DNA of 64,000 nucleotides. It comes from Streptomyces sp. NBC_01571. Its GTDB lineage: Bacteria; Actinomycetota; Actinomycetes; Streptomycetales; Streptomycetaceae. Every line of letters begins with the position of its first letter. Position 1 is the first letter of the stretch. The stretch is from positions 744,001 through 808,000 of the forward strand of contig NZ_JAPEPZ010000002.1 of assembly GCF_026339875.1 (NCBI RefSeq), read 5' to 3'. The notes under the pieces are model-generated. The model was given only the letters and a program-made list of their open reading frames with translations. It was not told the DNA's origin and did no database searches. The position numbers and the translations under genes were made by a program. Positions 36,184-44,680 of the stretch are shown here, in pieces.

Positions 36184-36936
36184 TCAACCGTCCTTCGCCG
36201 GTCCCGCCGTGTTGAGGGCCGCGCCCGTCTGATCCGCGAGGGTGACCGCGACCAGACGGGCCTGGAGCGGGGGTACGGGGCCCGGGCCGGGGGTGAGCAT
36301 GAAGCGGCCGCGGTACTGGCCGTTGCCGTACGTACGCAGCTCGATCTCGCCGTCCGGCCAGCCGCTGGCGTCGACATCCCAGCGCCGCCGCCCGACCGCC
36401 ACGTTCCCGCTCTGTTCCAGGCGTGGCGGCTGGCCCATGAGGGTGCCGTACTCGAAGCGGCAGCCGCGCAGATCGAGCAGTTCGGTCAGTTCGCGACGGA
36501 CGTGGTCGACCACGGTGTCCGAGGACTTCGCCGACTGGGCGAGATCGGCCGTCTCATGGAGACGGGCGAGGTAACCCGCGTCCGTCACGATGATCACTTC
36601 GAGGCGGAGTGCGCGGGCGGCGAGCTGGGACACGATCAGGCCGACAACCAGCAGCAGGACGCCCGTCTCGATGTCGCCGGCCGCGGTGATGTCGAAGGTC
36701 TGGTACGGACGGGTGAGGAAGAAGTCGAACCAGGCCGCGGCCGAAAGCGCCGCGAGCGCGCCTGCCAGGCGGTTCCCGAGGGCGGCTACCGCGACGACCA
36801 CCACGACCAGGATCAGCGCCGCGTTCGCGCGCGAGAGATCCGTACGGAAGGGCACCAGGACGAGCGCCACCAGGAAGGGGGCCACAAGGCCCGCCACCAG
36901 GGCGAGCCGGTCCCGGAGCGGATAACCGGTCATCAC
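36184..36936 (-). CDS. DUF4118 membrane sensor-like protein
   Basis: A 250-aa protein starting at GTG 36936 or ATG 36933, both close to GGGAGG. The first 110 residues hold four hydrophobic helices and the sequence AAWFDFFLTRPYQTFDI, the signature of the DUF4118 membrane domain of KdpD kinases. The remainder resembles a GAF-type sensory domain (HETADLAQSAKSSDTVVDHV, LDLRGCRFEYG), with no histidine kinase core. It lies 64 bp after the second KdpD-type kinase on the same strand, so it probably works with it as a stand-alone sensor or modulator. Confidence 0.75.
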   Translation of the reverse strand: MMTGYPLRDRLALVAGLVAPFLVALVLVPFRTDLSRANAALILVVVVVAVAALGNRLAGALAALSAAAWFDFFLTRPYQTFDITAAGDIETGVLLLVVGLIVSQLAARALRLEVIIVTDAGYLARLHETADLAQSAKSSDTVVDHVRRELTELLDLRGCRFEYGTLMGQPPRLEQSGNVAVGRRRWDVDASGWPDGEIELRTYGNGQYRGRFMLTPGPGPVPPLQARLVAVTLADQTGAALNTAGPAKDG

Positions 36937-37000
36937 GCCGTCACCTCCCTCGCTCGACGCGACGGCTCCGAGCCCCGCGTCCTGGTACGCCTTTCGGGGC

Positions 37001-39565
37001 TCATACGCTGCCTCCTACGCTCTGCGTACCACCAGGGTGCTCCGCCCGCTCGGCGAAGGGCAGGGACAGCACCATGGTCAGGCCCCCGCCAGGAGTGTCC
37101 TCCGGGGTGAGCGTGCCGTCCATCGCCTCGGTCAGGCCCCGCGAGAGTGCCAGGCCCAGACCGAGTCCGGTGGTGTTGTCGGTGTCGCCGAGGCGTTGGA
37201 AGGGTTCGAAGAGACGCTCGCGGTCGGTGGGCGGCAGGCCGGGGCCCCGGTCGACGACACGGACTTCGACGCGGCCCGCGTGGGCGCTGGCGGTCAGCAG
37301 TACCTTGCGCCCGGCCGGACTGTGCCGGGCGGCGTTGGCGACGAGGTTGGCGATCACCCGCTCCAGCAAGGGCGGGTCGGCCAGCACGGCCGGAACCTTC
37401 TCCAGGTCCCCTACCTCGACTTCGGAGGTGTCGGCCAGCGCGGCCGGGAGAACCTCTTCCAATGCCGTGGCCCGCAGGTTCAGCGTGAGCGCCCCCGCCT
37501 GCAGACGGCTGAGGTCGAGCAGGTTCTCCACCAGCCGGTTCAGCTTGGCCATCGACTCGTCGGCGGTGGCGAGGAGTTCGTCGCGGTCCGCGGCGGAGAA
37601 CTCGACGTCACGGCTGCGCAGCGAGGCGACGGCGGCCCAGCCGGCGGCGAGCGGGGTGCGCAGGTCGTGGCCGACCGCCCGCAGCAGCGCCGTACGCATC
37701 CGGTCGGCGGCCCGGACCGGCTCCACCTCGGCGGCGGCCTCCGCGAGCCTGGCCCGCTCGACGGCGGACCCCACATGCGCGGCGAAGGCCGCAAGGACGC
37801 GCCGCTCGGACGACGGAAGGGTGCGACCGCGCAAGACCAGGAAGGCGCCGGGCCCCGCGGGCACGGCCGTGACGCCGTCCTCTCCGGGCGGCTCGTCCAC
37901 CAGCTCCGCGGAGTCCATCCCGAACGTCTCGCGGGTCCGTTCCACCAGCGCCGGGATCGTCGCACCCCCGCGCACGATGGTGCCGGCGAGCGAGGACATG
38001 GTCTCCGCCTCCGCGGTGGCACGGGCCGAGCGCCGCGACAGGCGCAGGGAGCGATCGACGACGCCGGCGACCACGGCGGCCACCACCGCGAAGACCGCAA
38101 GGGCCAGCAGCGCGTTCGGATCGTCGAGGGTGAACCGGCCGACGGGCGGGATGAACCAGTAGTTGAGCAGCAGCGACGCCGTCACCGACGCGATCACCGC
38201 CGACACAACACCGCCTATGCAGGCCACACCCACCACGGTGAGCAGGAAGAGCAGGGCCTCGCTGGTGAGGTTGAGTCTGTCGCGTGCCGTGTCCGGATTC
38301 AGCAGGAGGGTGAGTGCCACGGGCAGCAGCAGTCCGGCCACCGGGCCCGCGATTCTGCGTACGGTCGAGAGGGTACGGCGGCGGGAGGGCAGCAGCGTGC
38401 CGCGTCCGGCGCGTTCGTGCGTGACCGTGTGGATGTCGATGTCACCGGAGAGGCCGACGACCGTCTCGCCGGTGCCGCGCCCGGTGACGAAGCGTTCGAG
38501 GCGGCCGCGGCGGCTGGTGCCCAGGACGAGTTGGGTGGCGTTCTCCACGCGGGCGAACTCGACCAGGGCGGTGGCCACGTCGTTACCGACGACCGAGTGG
38601 TAGCTCCCGCCGAGGTCCTCGATGAGCCGCCGCTGCCGGGCCAGGGAAGCGTACGAGGCGCCCGCGGCGAGACCGTCACTGCGGGTCACGTGTACGGCGA
38701 GCAGATCGCCACCGGCCGACCGGTCGGCGATGCGTGCGGCCCGCCGGATGAGGGTGTCCCCCTCGGGCCCCCCGGTGAGCGCGACCACGACCCGCTCCCG
38801 GGTCTCCCACACCCCGCCGATGCCGTGCTCGGAGCGGTACGACTGCAGCGCCTCATCGACCCGGTCGGCGACCCACAGCAGGGCGAGCTGGCGCAGGGCG
38901 GTCAGGTTACCGGGGCGGAAGTAGTTGGCGAGGGCGGCATCGACCTTCTCGGGCGCGTAGATGTTGCCGTGCGCCATCCGGCGGCGCAGACCCTCCGGCG
39001 GAATGTCCACGAGCTCGATCTGCTGCGCCCGTCGTACGACCTCGTCGGGCACCGTCTCGCGCTGCGGCACCCGCGTGATCTTCTCGACGACGTCGTTGAG
39101 GGACTCCAGGTGCTGGATGTTGAGCGCCGTGATGACGTCGATCCCGGCGGCGAGCAGCTCCTCGATGTCCTGCCATCGCTTGGGGTTGCGGCCGCCTCCC
39201 GGCACGTTGCTGTGGGCGATCTCGTCCACCAGCGCGACCTGCGGACGCCGCGCGAGGACCGCGGCCAGATCCATCTCCTCGAACTCCCCGCCACGATAGG
39301 CGCAGGGCGCACGCCGGATGACCTCCAGGCCGTCGAGCATCGCCTCCGTGCCCTGGCGCCCGTGGCACTCCACGAATCCCACCACCACATCGGCGCCCCG
39401 CGCCGCCCTGCGTCGCCCCTCGTCGAGCATGCGGTAGGTCTTGCCGACCCCCGGGGCCGCCCCAAGGTAGACCTTCAGCAGACCGGGCCGTACGTCACCC
39501 GCACCGGGCCATACCTCACCCCCGCCGGTCCGTACGTCACTCATATCGGTCCGTACGTCACTCAT
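37001..39565 (-). CDS. Second KdpD-type sensor histidine kinase
   Basis: An 854-aa kinase with the full KdpD order: P-loop GAAPGVGKTYRML, VDEIAHSNVPG, a USP domain (VVALTGGPEGDTLIRRA), DUF4118 membrane spans (FIPPVGRFTLDDP between them), GAF-like part, H-box AVGHDLRTPLAAGWA, N-box NLVANAARHSP, DRGPGLPPTDR and GLGLGLALSRGL. The H-box has G before H where kdpD has S. No response regulator is adjacent; it could cross-talk with KdpE. The gene starts with a four-fold 21-nt repeat that encodes a heptapeptide repeat. ATG 39565 is chosen; ATG 39544, the next repeat, and TTG 39598 are also possible. The start region has no strong ribosome binding site. Confidence 0.88.
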   Translation of the reverse strand: MSDVRTDMSDVRTGGGEVWPGAGDVRPGLLKVYLGAAPGVGKTYRMLDEGRRRAARGADVVVGFVECHGRQGTEAMLDGLEVIRRAPCAYRGGEFEEMDLAAVLARRPQVALVDEIAHSNVPGGGRNPKRWQDIEELLAAGIDVITALNIQHLESLNDVVEKITRVPQRETVPDEVVRRAQQIELVDIPPEGLRRRMAHGNIYAPEKVDAALANYFRPGNLTALRQLALLWVADRVDEALQSYRSEHGIGGVWETRERVVVALTGGPEGDTLIRRAARIADRSAGGDLLAVHVTRSDGLAAGASYASLARQRRLIEDLGGSYHSVVGNDVATALVEFARVENATQLVLGTSRRGRLERFVTGRGTGETVVGLSGDIDIHTVTHERAGRGTLLPSRRRTLSTVRRIAGPVAGLLLPVALTLLLNPDTARDRLNLTSEALLFLLTVVGVACIGGVVSAVIASVTASLLLNYWFIPPVGRFTLDDPNALLALAVFAVVAAVVAGVVDRSLRLSRRSARATAEAETMSSLAGTIVRGGATIPALVERTRETFGMDSAELVDEPPGEDGVTAVPAGPGAFLVLRGRTLPSSERRVLAAFAAHVGSAVERARLAEAAAEVEPVRAADRMRTALLRAVGHDLRTPLAAGWAAVASLRSRDVEFSAADRDELLATADESMAKLNRLVENLLDLSRLQAGALTLNLRATALEEVLPAALADTSEVEVGDLEKVPAVLADPPLLERVIANLVANAARHSPAGRKVLLTASAHAGRVEVRVVDRGPGLPPTDRERLFEPFQRLGDTDNTTGLGLGLALSRGLTEAMDGTLTPEDTPGGGLTMVLSLPFAERAEHPGGTQSVGGSV
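39482..39565 (-). repeat. Four tandem 21-nt repeats at a kinase gene start
   Basis: Read on the minus strand, four units of 21 nt follow one another: MSDVRTD, MSDVRTG, GGEVWPG and AGDVRPG, with the DNA core GTACGGNCCGG conserved between them. The first two units are nearly identical and each begins with ATG, so loss or gain of a unit keeps the reading frame and supplies a new start codon. Confidence 0.85.
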
Positions 39566-39660
39566 CGCAGCCGAGGCGCTCCGCTCACTGGAGATCAATT
39601 CCCCGCAGGGAAGGGTTGCTTCCCCCTACCGAAGCGCTTGTGCGAGTCGTTCGGCGCCCT

Positions 39661-39710
39661 CATTGACGCATCCTTGGCGCCGGTCACATGGACGTTGACA
39701 CTGCTTTGAC
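39661..39710. promoter_or_regulatory. Putative KdpE boxes between kinase and antiporter genes
   Basis: CGTTGAC (39693-39699) and CTTTGAC (39704-39710) are 11 bp apart. Another pair, CATTGAC (39661) and CCTTGGC (39672), has the same period. The first pair is 128-145 bp before the start of the second KdpD-type kinase and about 95 bp before the antiporter gene, in the divergent intergenic region. Confidence 0.5.
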
Positions 39711-39802
39711 GGGCCCTGGCCCGATAGGGTGAAAGCGGTGTGCCGGGAAGTCTGGTCGGCAGGGAGCCCACAAGGTCTCCTTCTCATGACCAAAGGGATG
39801 GC

Positions 39803-41395
39803 ATGCGCAGTGTAGGGACAGTCCTGGCTCTCGTGGTCCTCGCCACCGTGGTGGCCACCTTCGCGCGCCGCTGGCGGATCCCCGCGCCCTCCCTGCTCGT
39901 GGTCGCGGGCCTCGCCGTCGCGCTGCTGCCGGGCACCCCGGAGATCCAGATCAGCCCCGAGATCATCGGCCTCGTCGTACTGCCACCACTCCTGTACGCG
40001 AGTGCCGAGGAACTGCCCTGGCGCGAGCTGCGCGCCGTGTGGAAACCCGTCGGGGTGCTGTCGATAGGGCTGGTCCTGGCCTCGGCGGCCGCGGTCGGGG
40101 CGGTCGCCTCCCTGGTCACGCCCCTGTCGTGGCAGATGGCGTTCGTACTGGGCGCGGTACTCGCGAGCACCGACCCGGTGGCGGTCACCGCGCTCGGCAG
40201 ACGGCTGGCGCTGCCACCCAAGGTCCAGGTGCTGGTCCAGGCCGAGAGCCTCTTCAATGACGCGACCTCCCTCGTCCTCTTTCGGGTCGCGGTGAGCGTC
40301 GCCGTGGCATCGGCGGCCGTTGGCTGGGGTTCGGCAGCGGGAGAGTTCGCGCTGCTGGCGGGCGGCGGCATGGTCATCGGTGCCGCGGTCGCGGGCGTGG
40401 TGACGCTCATCCGGCGGCGCACCGAGGACCCCGTCCTGGAGACCGTGATCGCCCTCGTCACCCCGTACGCGGCCTACGTCCTGGCCGAGGCCGCGCACGC
40501 ATCGGGTGTCACCTCCGTCGTGGTGGCCGGGGTCGTCCTCGGCGGCCGGGGCGACCGCCTCACCAACGCCCGCATTCGCCTCCAACTGCACGCCGTCTAC
40601 GGAACGGTGGTCTTCCTTCTGGAGAGCGTGGTGTTCTCGCTCATCGGGCTGGCGCTGCCGGCCCAGGTGCGGGCCCTGTCCGACGGCAGTCGGGCCTGGC
40701 CGCTGTACGCGCTCGCCGTCGCCGCCACGCTGATCACCATGCGCATGCTGTGGCTGGCGCCCCTGTCGGCCGTGGTGCAGCGCAAGGGGGGGATCCAGCG
40801 TATGAACTGGCGGGTGCCGGTCGTACTGACCTGGGCGGGCACTCGGGGCGTAGTCCCCCTGGCCGCCGCCCTGTCCATCCCGGTGACCACGCAGGCCGGG
40901 GACGCTCTCTCGGAACGCCCCCTCGTCCTCGTCCTGACCACCTCGGTGGTGGTCGTCACGCTCGTCGTCCAGGGCTTCACACTGGCTTCCGTCGTCCGTC
41001 GCTCGGGCATCGCCCTCGAACCCGACCACACCGAACGTGAGGAGGCCGCGGCCCGCTGCAGCCTGGCGAACGCGGGCCTGAGCCGCCTGGAGGAGATCTC
41101 CGAGCTGGAGGCCGTCCCCGACGTCGTCCTCGACCGCCTCCGCCGAGGCCTGACGGCCCGCCTCGACGACGCGAGCGATCGCCTCGGGCAGGCCGACGGC
41201 GACGGCACTCCGCCGGAATCCGCCGACCTCACCTACCGCCAGCTACGACGCGACCTGATCACGGTCGAGGAGGCCGAGCTCCAGCGCCTGTACGACCAAC
41301 ACCGCATCAGCGACACGACCCGCCGCCGCCTGCAACGCTCGCTGGACCTGGAGGAGGCGCGGCTCGCGGACGCTTACGCGCCACCCCGCGATTGA
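39803..41395 (+). CDS. CPA1-family Na+(K+)/H+ antiporter
   Basis: A 530-aa membrane protein starting at ATG 39803, 6 bp after AAAGGGA. About 12 spans fill residues 1-410. ASTDPVAVTALGRRL and QAESLFNDATSLVLFRVAV carry the ion-binding Asp residues of the CPA1 group (NhaP/NHE-like; the usual FNDG is FNDA here), and WAGTRGVVPLAAALSIP is the conserved arginine-containing helix. A hydrophilic C-terminal domain of about 115 residues follows, likely regulatory. It would exchange cations for protons. Divergent from the KdpD-like kinase, with shared regulatory repeats between them. Confidence 0.88.
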   Translation: MRSVGTVLALVVLATVVATFARRWRIPAPSLLVVAGLAVALLPGTPEIQISPEIIGLVVLPPLLYASAEELPWRELRAVWKPVGVLSIGLVLASAAAVGAVASLVTPLSWQMAFVLGAVLASTDPVAVTALGRRLALPPKVQVLVQAESLFNDATSLVLFRVAVSVAVASAAVGWGSAAGEFALLAGGGMVIGAAVAGVVTLIRRRTEDPVLETVIALVTPYAAYVLAEAAHASGVTSVVVAGVVLGGRGDRLTNARIRLQLHAVYGTVVFLLESVVFSLIGLALPAQVRALSDGSRAWPLYALAVAATLITMRMLWLAPLSAVVQRKGGIQRMNWRVPVVLTWAGTRGVVPLAAALSIPVTTQAGDALSERPLVLVLTTSVVVVTLVVQGFTLASVVRRSGIALEPDHTEREEAAARCSLANAGLSRLEEISELEAVPDVVLDRLRRGLTARLDDASDRLGQADGDGTPPESADLTYRQLRRDLITVEEAELQRLYDQHRISDTTRRRLQRSLDLEEARLADAYAPPRD

Positions 41396-41824
41396 TCTTG
41401 AGGTGTGCCGGTCTGGAGGCTCGGCTGGAGGGTGATTCGGCAGCCAGGCGTGCGGGTCGGCAGCGACCACGCCGGCCGACCGCCTTCGGTACGGCTACTG
41501 GCCGAAGCAACTCCCGGCAGGTGGGCCACACATCGGGCCGATCGGCTGCCCAGCACAACTCCGTTTCTTCCCCGGCCTTTTGGCGGGGGACGCCGTGGGC
41601 GCCCAAGGAACGTGGCTCACGACGGGGAACCCCTTCCCCTTCCCCTTCCTCGACGAGGAAATCGTCATCAGCGATGTGCAGGACTCGCTGTCGGAGTTCG
41701 TCGAGGCGACGGCCACGAAGCTCGGCGTGCCTGGTGTTGCCGCCCCACAGAACCACCCGCCGTAAGCCGGCCCGCCACAGAGCTCGTGCGTGTTCGCACG
41801 ATGGCGCTGAGCGCTCCGCGCACT
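41396..41824. other. Gap with a possible short gene remnant
   Basis: About 430 bp between converging genes. A plus-strand frame ending at 41765 has the protein-like stretch WLTTGNPFPFPFLDEEIVIS then DVQDSLSEFVEAT, possibly the C-terminus of a lost gene, but no start or family is evident. Nothing else seen. Confidence 0.25.
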
Positions 41825-43399
41825 TCAGCGGAACTCGGCAAGCCGCGGCCGCAGCCCGAGGGCGGTGAGCGCGGCCGCCGAGACGAGGGCTCCCAGAGCC
41901 CCGGGCAGCAGATCCCCCACTGCCGAGCGGCCGGACTGAACCGAGGCGGTGAAGTGCTGGCGGTTGATGTCCGTCACCTTGTCCAGCGCCGTCATCCACG
42001 CCCCGAAGTGCGCGTTCGACGTGCCCGCCTCCCAGCCCATGCAGAACGCGACGGCCTCACGCTCCTCGCCCTGCGCGAGCAGGGCGCGGATCTTGCGGTC
42101 GTCGCGCTGGTATATGGCGTACGTCTCGACCGTCTTCTCCGCCGCGGCCCGCTCGCCGGCGAAGGTGATGTTGTCGAGTTCTCGCCGGAACTCGCCGGTG
42201 AAGCGCAGGTCGCCGTGGTCGGAGCGGTACGACTGCCATGTCGTGGCCAACTCGTCGTCGTACGTGGTGAGCCTCGCGCCCTTGAGCCCGTACAGCTCCT
42301 GCGACTTGGTGAGAAAGGCCTGCGCGTACTGGTCGCGGCGCTCGGGGTCGAGGAGGTAGCGGCTCTCGTCGGCGTTCGCGTCGTAGGCGATCGCGCGGGC
42401 GCGGGAGAGCGCGACGACGGAGTCGAACGCATCACGCCGTGCCCCGCGCAGGTGCTCGGCGGTGGCCGACAGCGCCTGGACACCGAGAAGGATGGCGAGC
42501 ACCGCGCACACCGTGGCGGCCAGGACGCCGGGGTTGAGGATCCGGCGGAAACGGCGGGCCAGGTACCACTGGAGGACGCCGAGCGAGACGAGGAGCAGTA
42601 CGCCGAGGACAACGACGACGGCAAGCTGGGTTGCCAGGGTCGAACGGGCTTGTTCGTATCGCGTGTTGAAAGCGCTGTTGTTGGAATCCACCAGCTTCCG
42701 TGCGCCTGGCAGGAGGTGATTCTGCAGCAGGTCGGTGGCCTTGCGGTAGTCCGCGAGCGCGGCCGGTTTGCCGCCGGTGCGGCCGTCGTTCTCCAGGGCG
42801 CGGCCTATCAGCTCCTGGTACTCGGCGAAGTCGTCGGTCAGGGACTCCACGGTGTGTTCGTCGGCGCGGTCGCCCTGGGCGGCGACGGCGAGCGTGCGCA
42901 GGTCGTGGCCGATCGCGCGCCGCGCGCCCCCGTAGAAGCCGACCGCCTTCTCGTACGGCGTCGCCAGACGTCCCTTGCCCGCGTCGCCGCTGGACAGCAG
43001 GATGTTGGCGGCCTGCGCGTCCATGTCGTTCAGGGCGAGGTCGAGGTCGGCGGCGCTGGTCGTACGCGTCGCGTCGCGGCCGGCGACAGTGTCCCAGTTG
43101 CTGGTCGCAGCGAGCCCGGCCAGCGCGAGCAACAGGGCCAGGGCAGCGGCGAGCGAGACCGTGACCACGCGCAGGAGACGCAACCGCGCGGGCAGGGAGG
43201 CCCAGTAACGGCGGCGCAGAGCGGCCCACGCGGCCACGGTCTCGCGACGGGGGCGACGCCCCGGGCCACGCGGCCGCGGCCCCCTTCCGGACCGCGGCCC
43301 GGGTCCACCCCCGGGTCGGACGAGCGGTCTGTGCTGTGGCTGTGCGCTGGTCCCGGCCCCTGCCTCAGGACTGCGCGTGGTACCGGCCGTGATCGTCAC
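41825..43399 (-). CDS. Membrane protein with two large extracytoplasmic helical domains
   Basis: About 524 aa from GTG 43399, which has an excellent GGAGGG site; ATG 43507 would add 36 low-complexity residues. A basic, Pro/Gly-rich cytoplasmic lead is followed by a membrane helix (VVTVSLAAALALLLALAGLA), an extracytoplasmic helical domain of about 170 residues, one or two spans (LAVVVVLGVLLLVSLGVLQW and ATVCAVLAILLGVQALSATA), another helical domain, and a last span near the C-terminus. This resembles four-helix sensory domains of chemoreceptor-like proteins, but without a signalling module. Function unknown. A KdpE-like repeat lies 118-135 bp upstream. Confidence 0.7.
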   Translation of the reverse strand: MTITAGTTRSPEAGAGTSAQPQHRPLVRPGGGPGPRSGRGPRPRGPGRRPRRETVAAWAALRRRYWASLPARLRLLRVVTVSLAAALALLLALAGLAATSNWDTVAGRDATRTTSAADLDLALNDMDAQAANILLSSGDAGKGRLATPYEKAVGFYGGARRAIGHDLRTLAVAAQGDRADEHTVESLTDDFAEYQELIGRALENDGRTGGKPAALADYRKATDLLQNHLLPGARKLVDSNNSAFNTRYEQARSTLATQLAVVVVLGVLLLVSLGVLQWYLARRFRRILNPGVLAATVCAVLAILLGVQALSATAEHLRGARRDAFDSVVALSRARAIAYDANADESRYLLDPERRDQYAQAFLTKSQELYGLKGARLTTYDDELATTWQSYRSDHGDLRFTGEFRRELDNITFAGERAAAEKTVETYAIYQRDDRKIRALLAQGEEREAVAFCMGWEAGTSNAHFGAWMTALDKVTDINRQHFTASVQSGRSAVGDLLPGALGALVSAAALTALGLRPRLAEFR

Positions 43400-43516
43400 G
43401 AGCCCTCCAACCGTCACGCCACGGACGGTCGCCCGTGTCCCCGTGCCGCTCAGTCTGAGACCGGTTTCGGCCACCGACGTCGTCCGTTGATGTTCTCCTG
43501 ACGCCATATCAGGTGA

Positions 43517-43534
43517 CCTTGACGGCACCTTGAC
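43517..43534. promoter_or_regulatory. Putative KdpE box upstream of the membrane protein gene
   Basis: Two identical heptamers CCTTGAC at 43517-43523 and 43528-43534 with 11-bp period, in the same orientation and at the same distance (118-135 bp) relative to the downstream minus-strand gene as at kdp and kimA. The relic of a second kdpB lies on the other side. Confidence 0.5.
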
Positions 43535-44004
43535 GTCGCCCCGACCGGCCGTAAGAGAGGCGCAAATTCCAGGCTCGGCCGGGCGGTTGGCAGGTGCGGC
43601 CAGGCTAGATTTCCCCTCGGCCGCCGGGGAGACCTCGGACGTCAGTGGCATGACGGCTTCACCCCGGAAGCACCCTCGGATGCCTTCCTCGCCCGAAGGC
43701 ATCCGAATGGCCTCCCCCGGCGGCCGAGCACGCGGCGGCGTTCTCGTCGTCATCGCGCCGCCGACGCCCGTGCTCAGCTCTGCGGTGCCGGGACCCCCGG
43801 CATCGCAGGGCCCGGCGGCCACCACACGCTCTCTCGGCCGACCGGTCACCGGGGTACCTCTGTGCGCGTGGGCCGGTTCCCACCGAGGCTCGAAGGTCCC
43901 CAAGTTCTCCGCCGCTCCCCAGCAAGCTCCGCCGTCCCGCCCTCAGCGCGCGCCCCGGCCCGGATCGGCGGGAGGGGTGAAACGCCGGGCGCCGAGTGGG
44001 CTGT

Positions 44005-44351
44005 TCGAACCCACCCGGTTCGTGCAGTCCCTCCCTGAGGCGGAGTACTTCGCGATCATCCCGGCCATGTCCGCGATGGCCTACCCGGGCCTGAAGTCGC
44101 TCAACATCATGGGCCTGTACACCCCCACGTCCGCGATCACCTCGGCGATCGTCTTCAACGCGCTGATCATCGTCGCCCTGATCCCGCTCGCGCTACGGGG
44201 CGTGCGCTACACGCCGTCGTCGGCGCACGACCTCCTGCGGCGCAACCTCACGCTGTACGGCCTCGGCGGACTCGCCCTGCCCTTCGTCGGCATCAAGCTG
44301 ATCAACCTGCCGATCTCCGGAGTGCCCGGGCTGGGACGCGGGGGCTCCTGA
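44005..44351 (+). pseudogene. C-terminal relic of a second kdpB
   Basis: Only the last 110 residues of a KdpB are left: [50 protein letters not shown] and [20 protein letters not shown], matching the end of the intact KdpB helix by helix. It differs from the intact copy at many positions, so it derives from a distinct kdp operon and is not a recent duplication. No phosphorylation motif and no KdpC follow. Upstream 43540-44004 is Pro/Ala/Arg-rich and does not look coding. Confidence 0.8.
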
Positions 44352-44580
44352 TGGCCGAACGAAGCCCGTCAAGAAGAGGTCTGCGCACGTCAGGGGCGCG
44401 TCAGAGAAGGGAAGTTGTGCTTGTCCGGGACTTGCGGGACGGGTTCCATGGGACCCGTGAACAGCGCATGGCTTCTCTTCGACCGGCCGCCGAGTACCGG
44501 CGCGGCCCGTTGTGCGCCTCGCTGCCCGGCAACGCCCGCGTCCGCTCTCCGCTGACGCCGACGCGTCGTCCGTAGCCCTC

Positions 44581-44608
44581 GGGGCGCCGTGATTCGTTCC
44601 GGCGCCCC
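44581..44608 (+). terminator. Hairpin with GGGGCGCC stem
   Basis: GGGGCGCC (44581-44588) pairs with GGCGCCCC (44601-44608) around a 12-nt loop, followed by GTTCTTCG. It lies 70 bp before the SDR gene and may end leftward or rightward transcripts. The 330 bp 44352-44680 otherwise holds nothing recognisable. Confidence 0.4.
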
Positions 44609-44680
44609 GTTCTTCGTATCCGCACATGTTCGGCGTCCCCGCGCAGGGGCCGCCGACGTGCCCACAACCCCGGATGGACC

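Noticed and set aside
37037..39709. An 890-codon plus-strand frame over the second KdpD-type kinase
   Set aside because: No recognisable domain, and the minus strand has every KdpD motif in order.
39626..41029. A 467-codon minus-strand frame opposite the antiporter
   Set aside because: Asp/Gly/His/Gln-rich shadow of the CPA1 gene, whose DPVAV and FND motifs are clear on the plus strand.
43530..44004. N-terminal half of the frame that ends with the kdpB relic
   Set aside because: Pro/Ala/Arg-rich, without hydrophobic helices or KdpB motifs; probably non-coding sequence that happens to be open.
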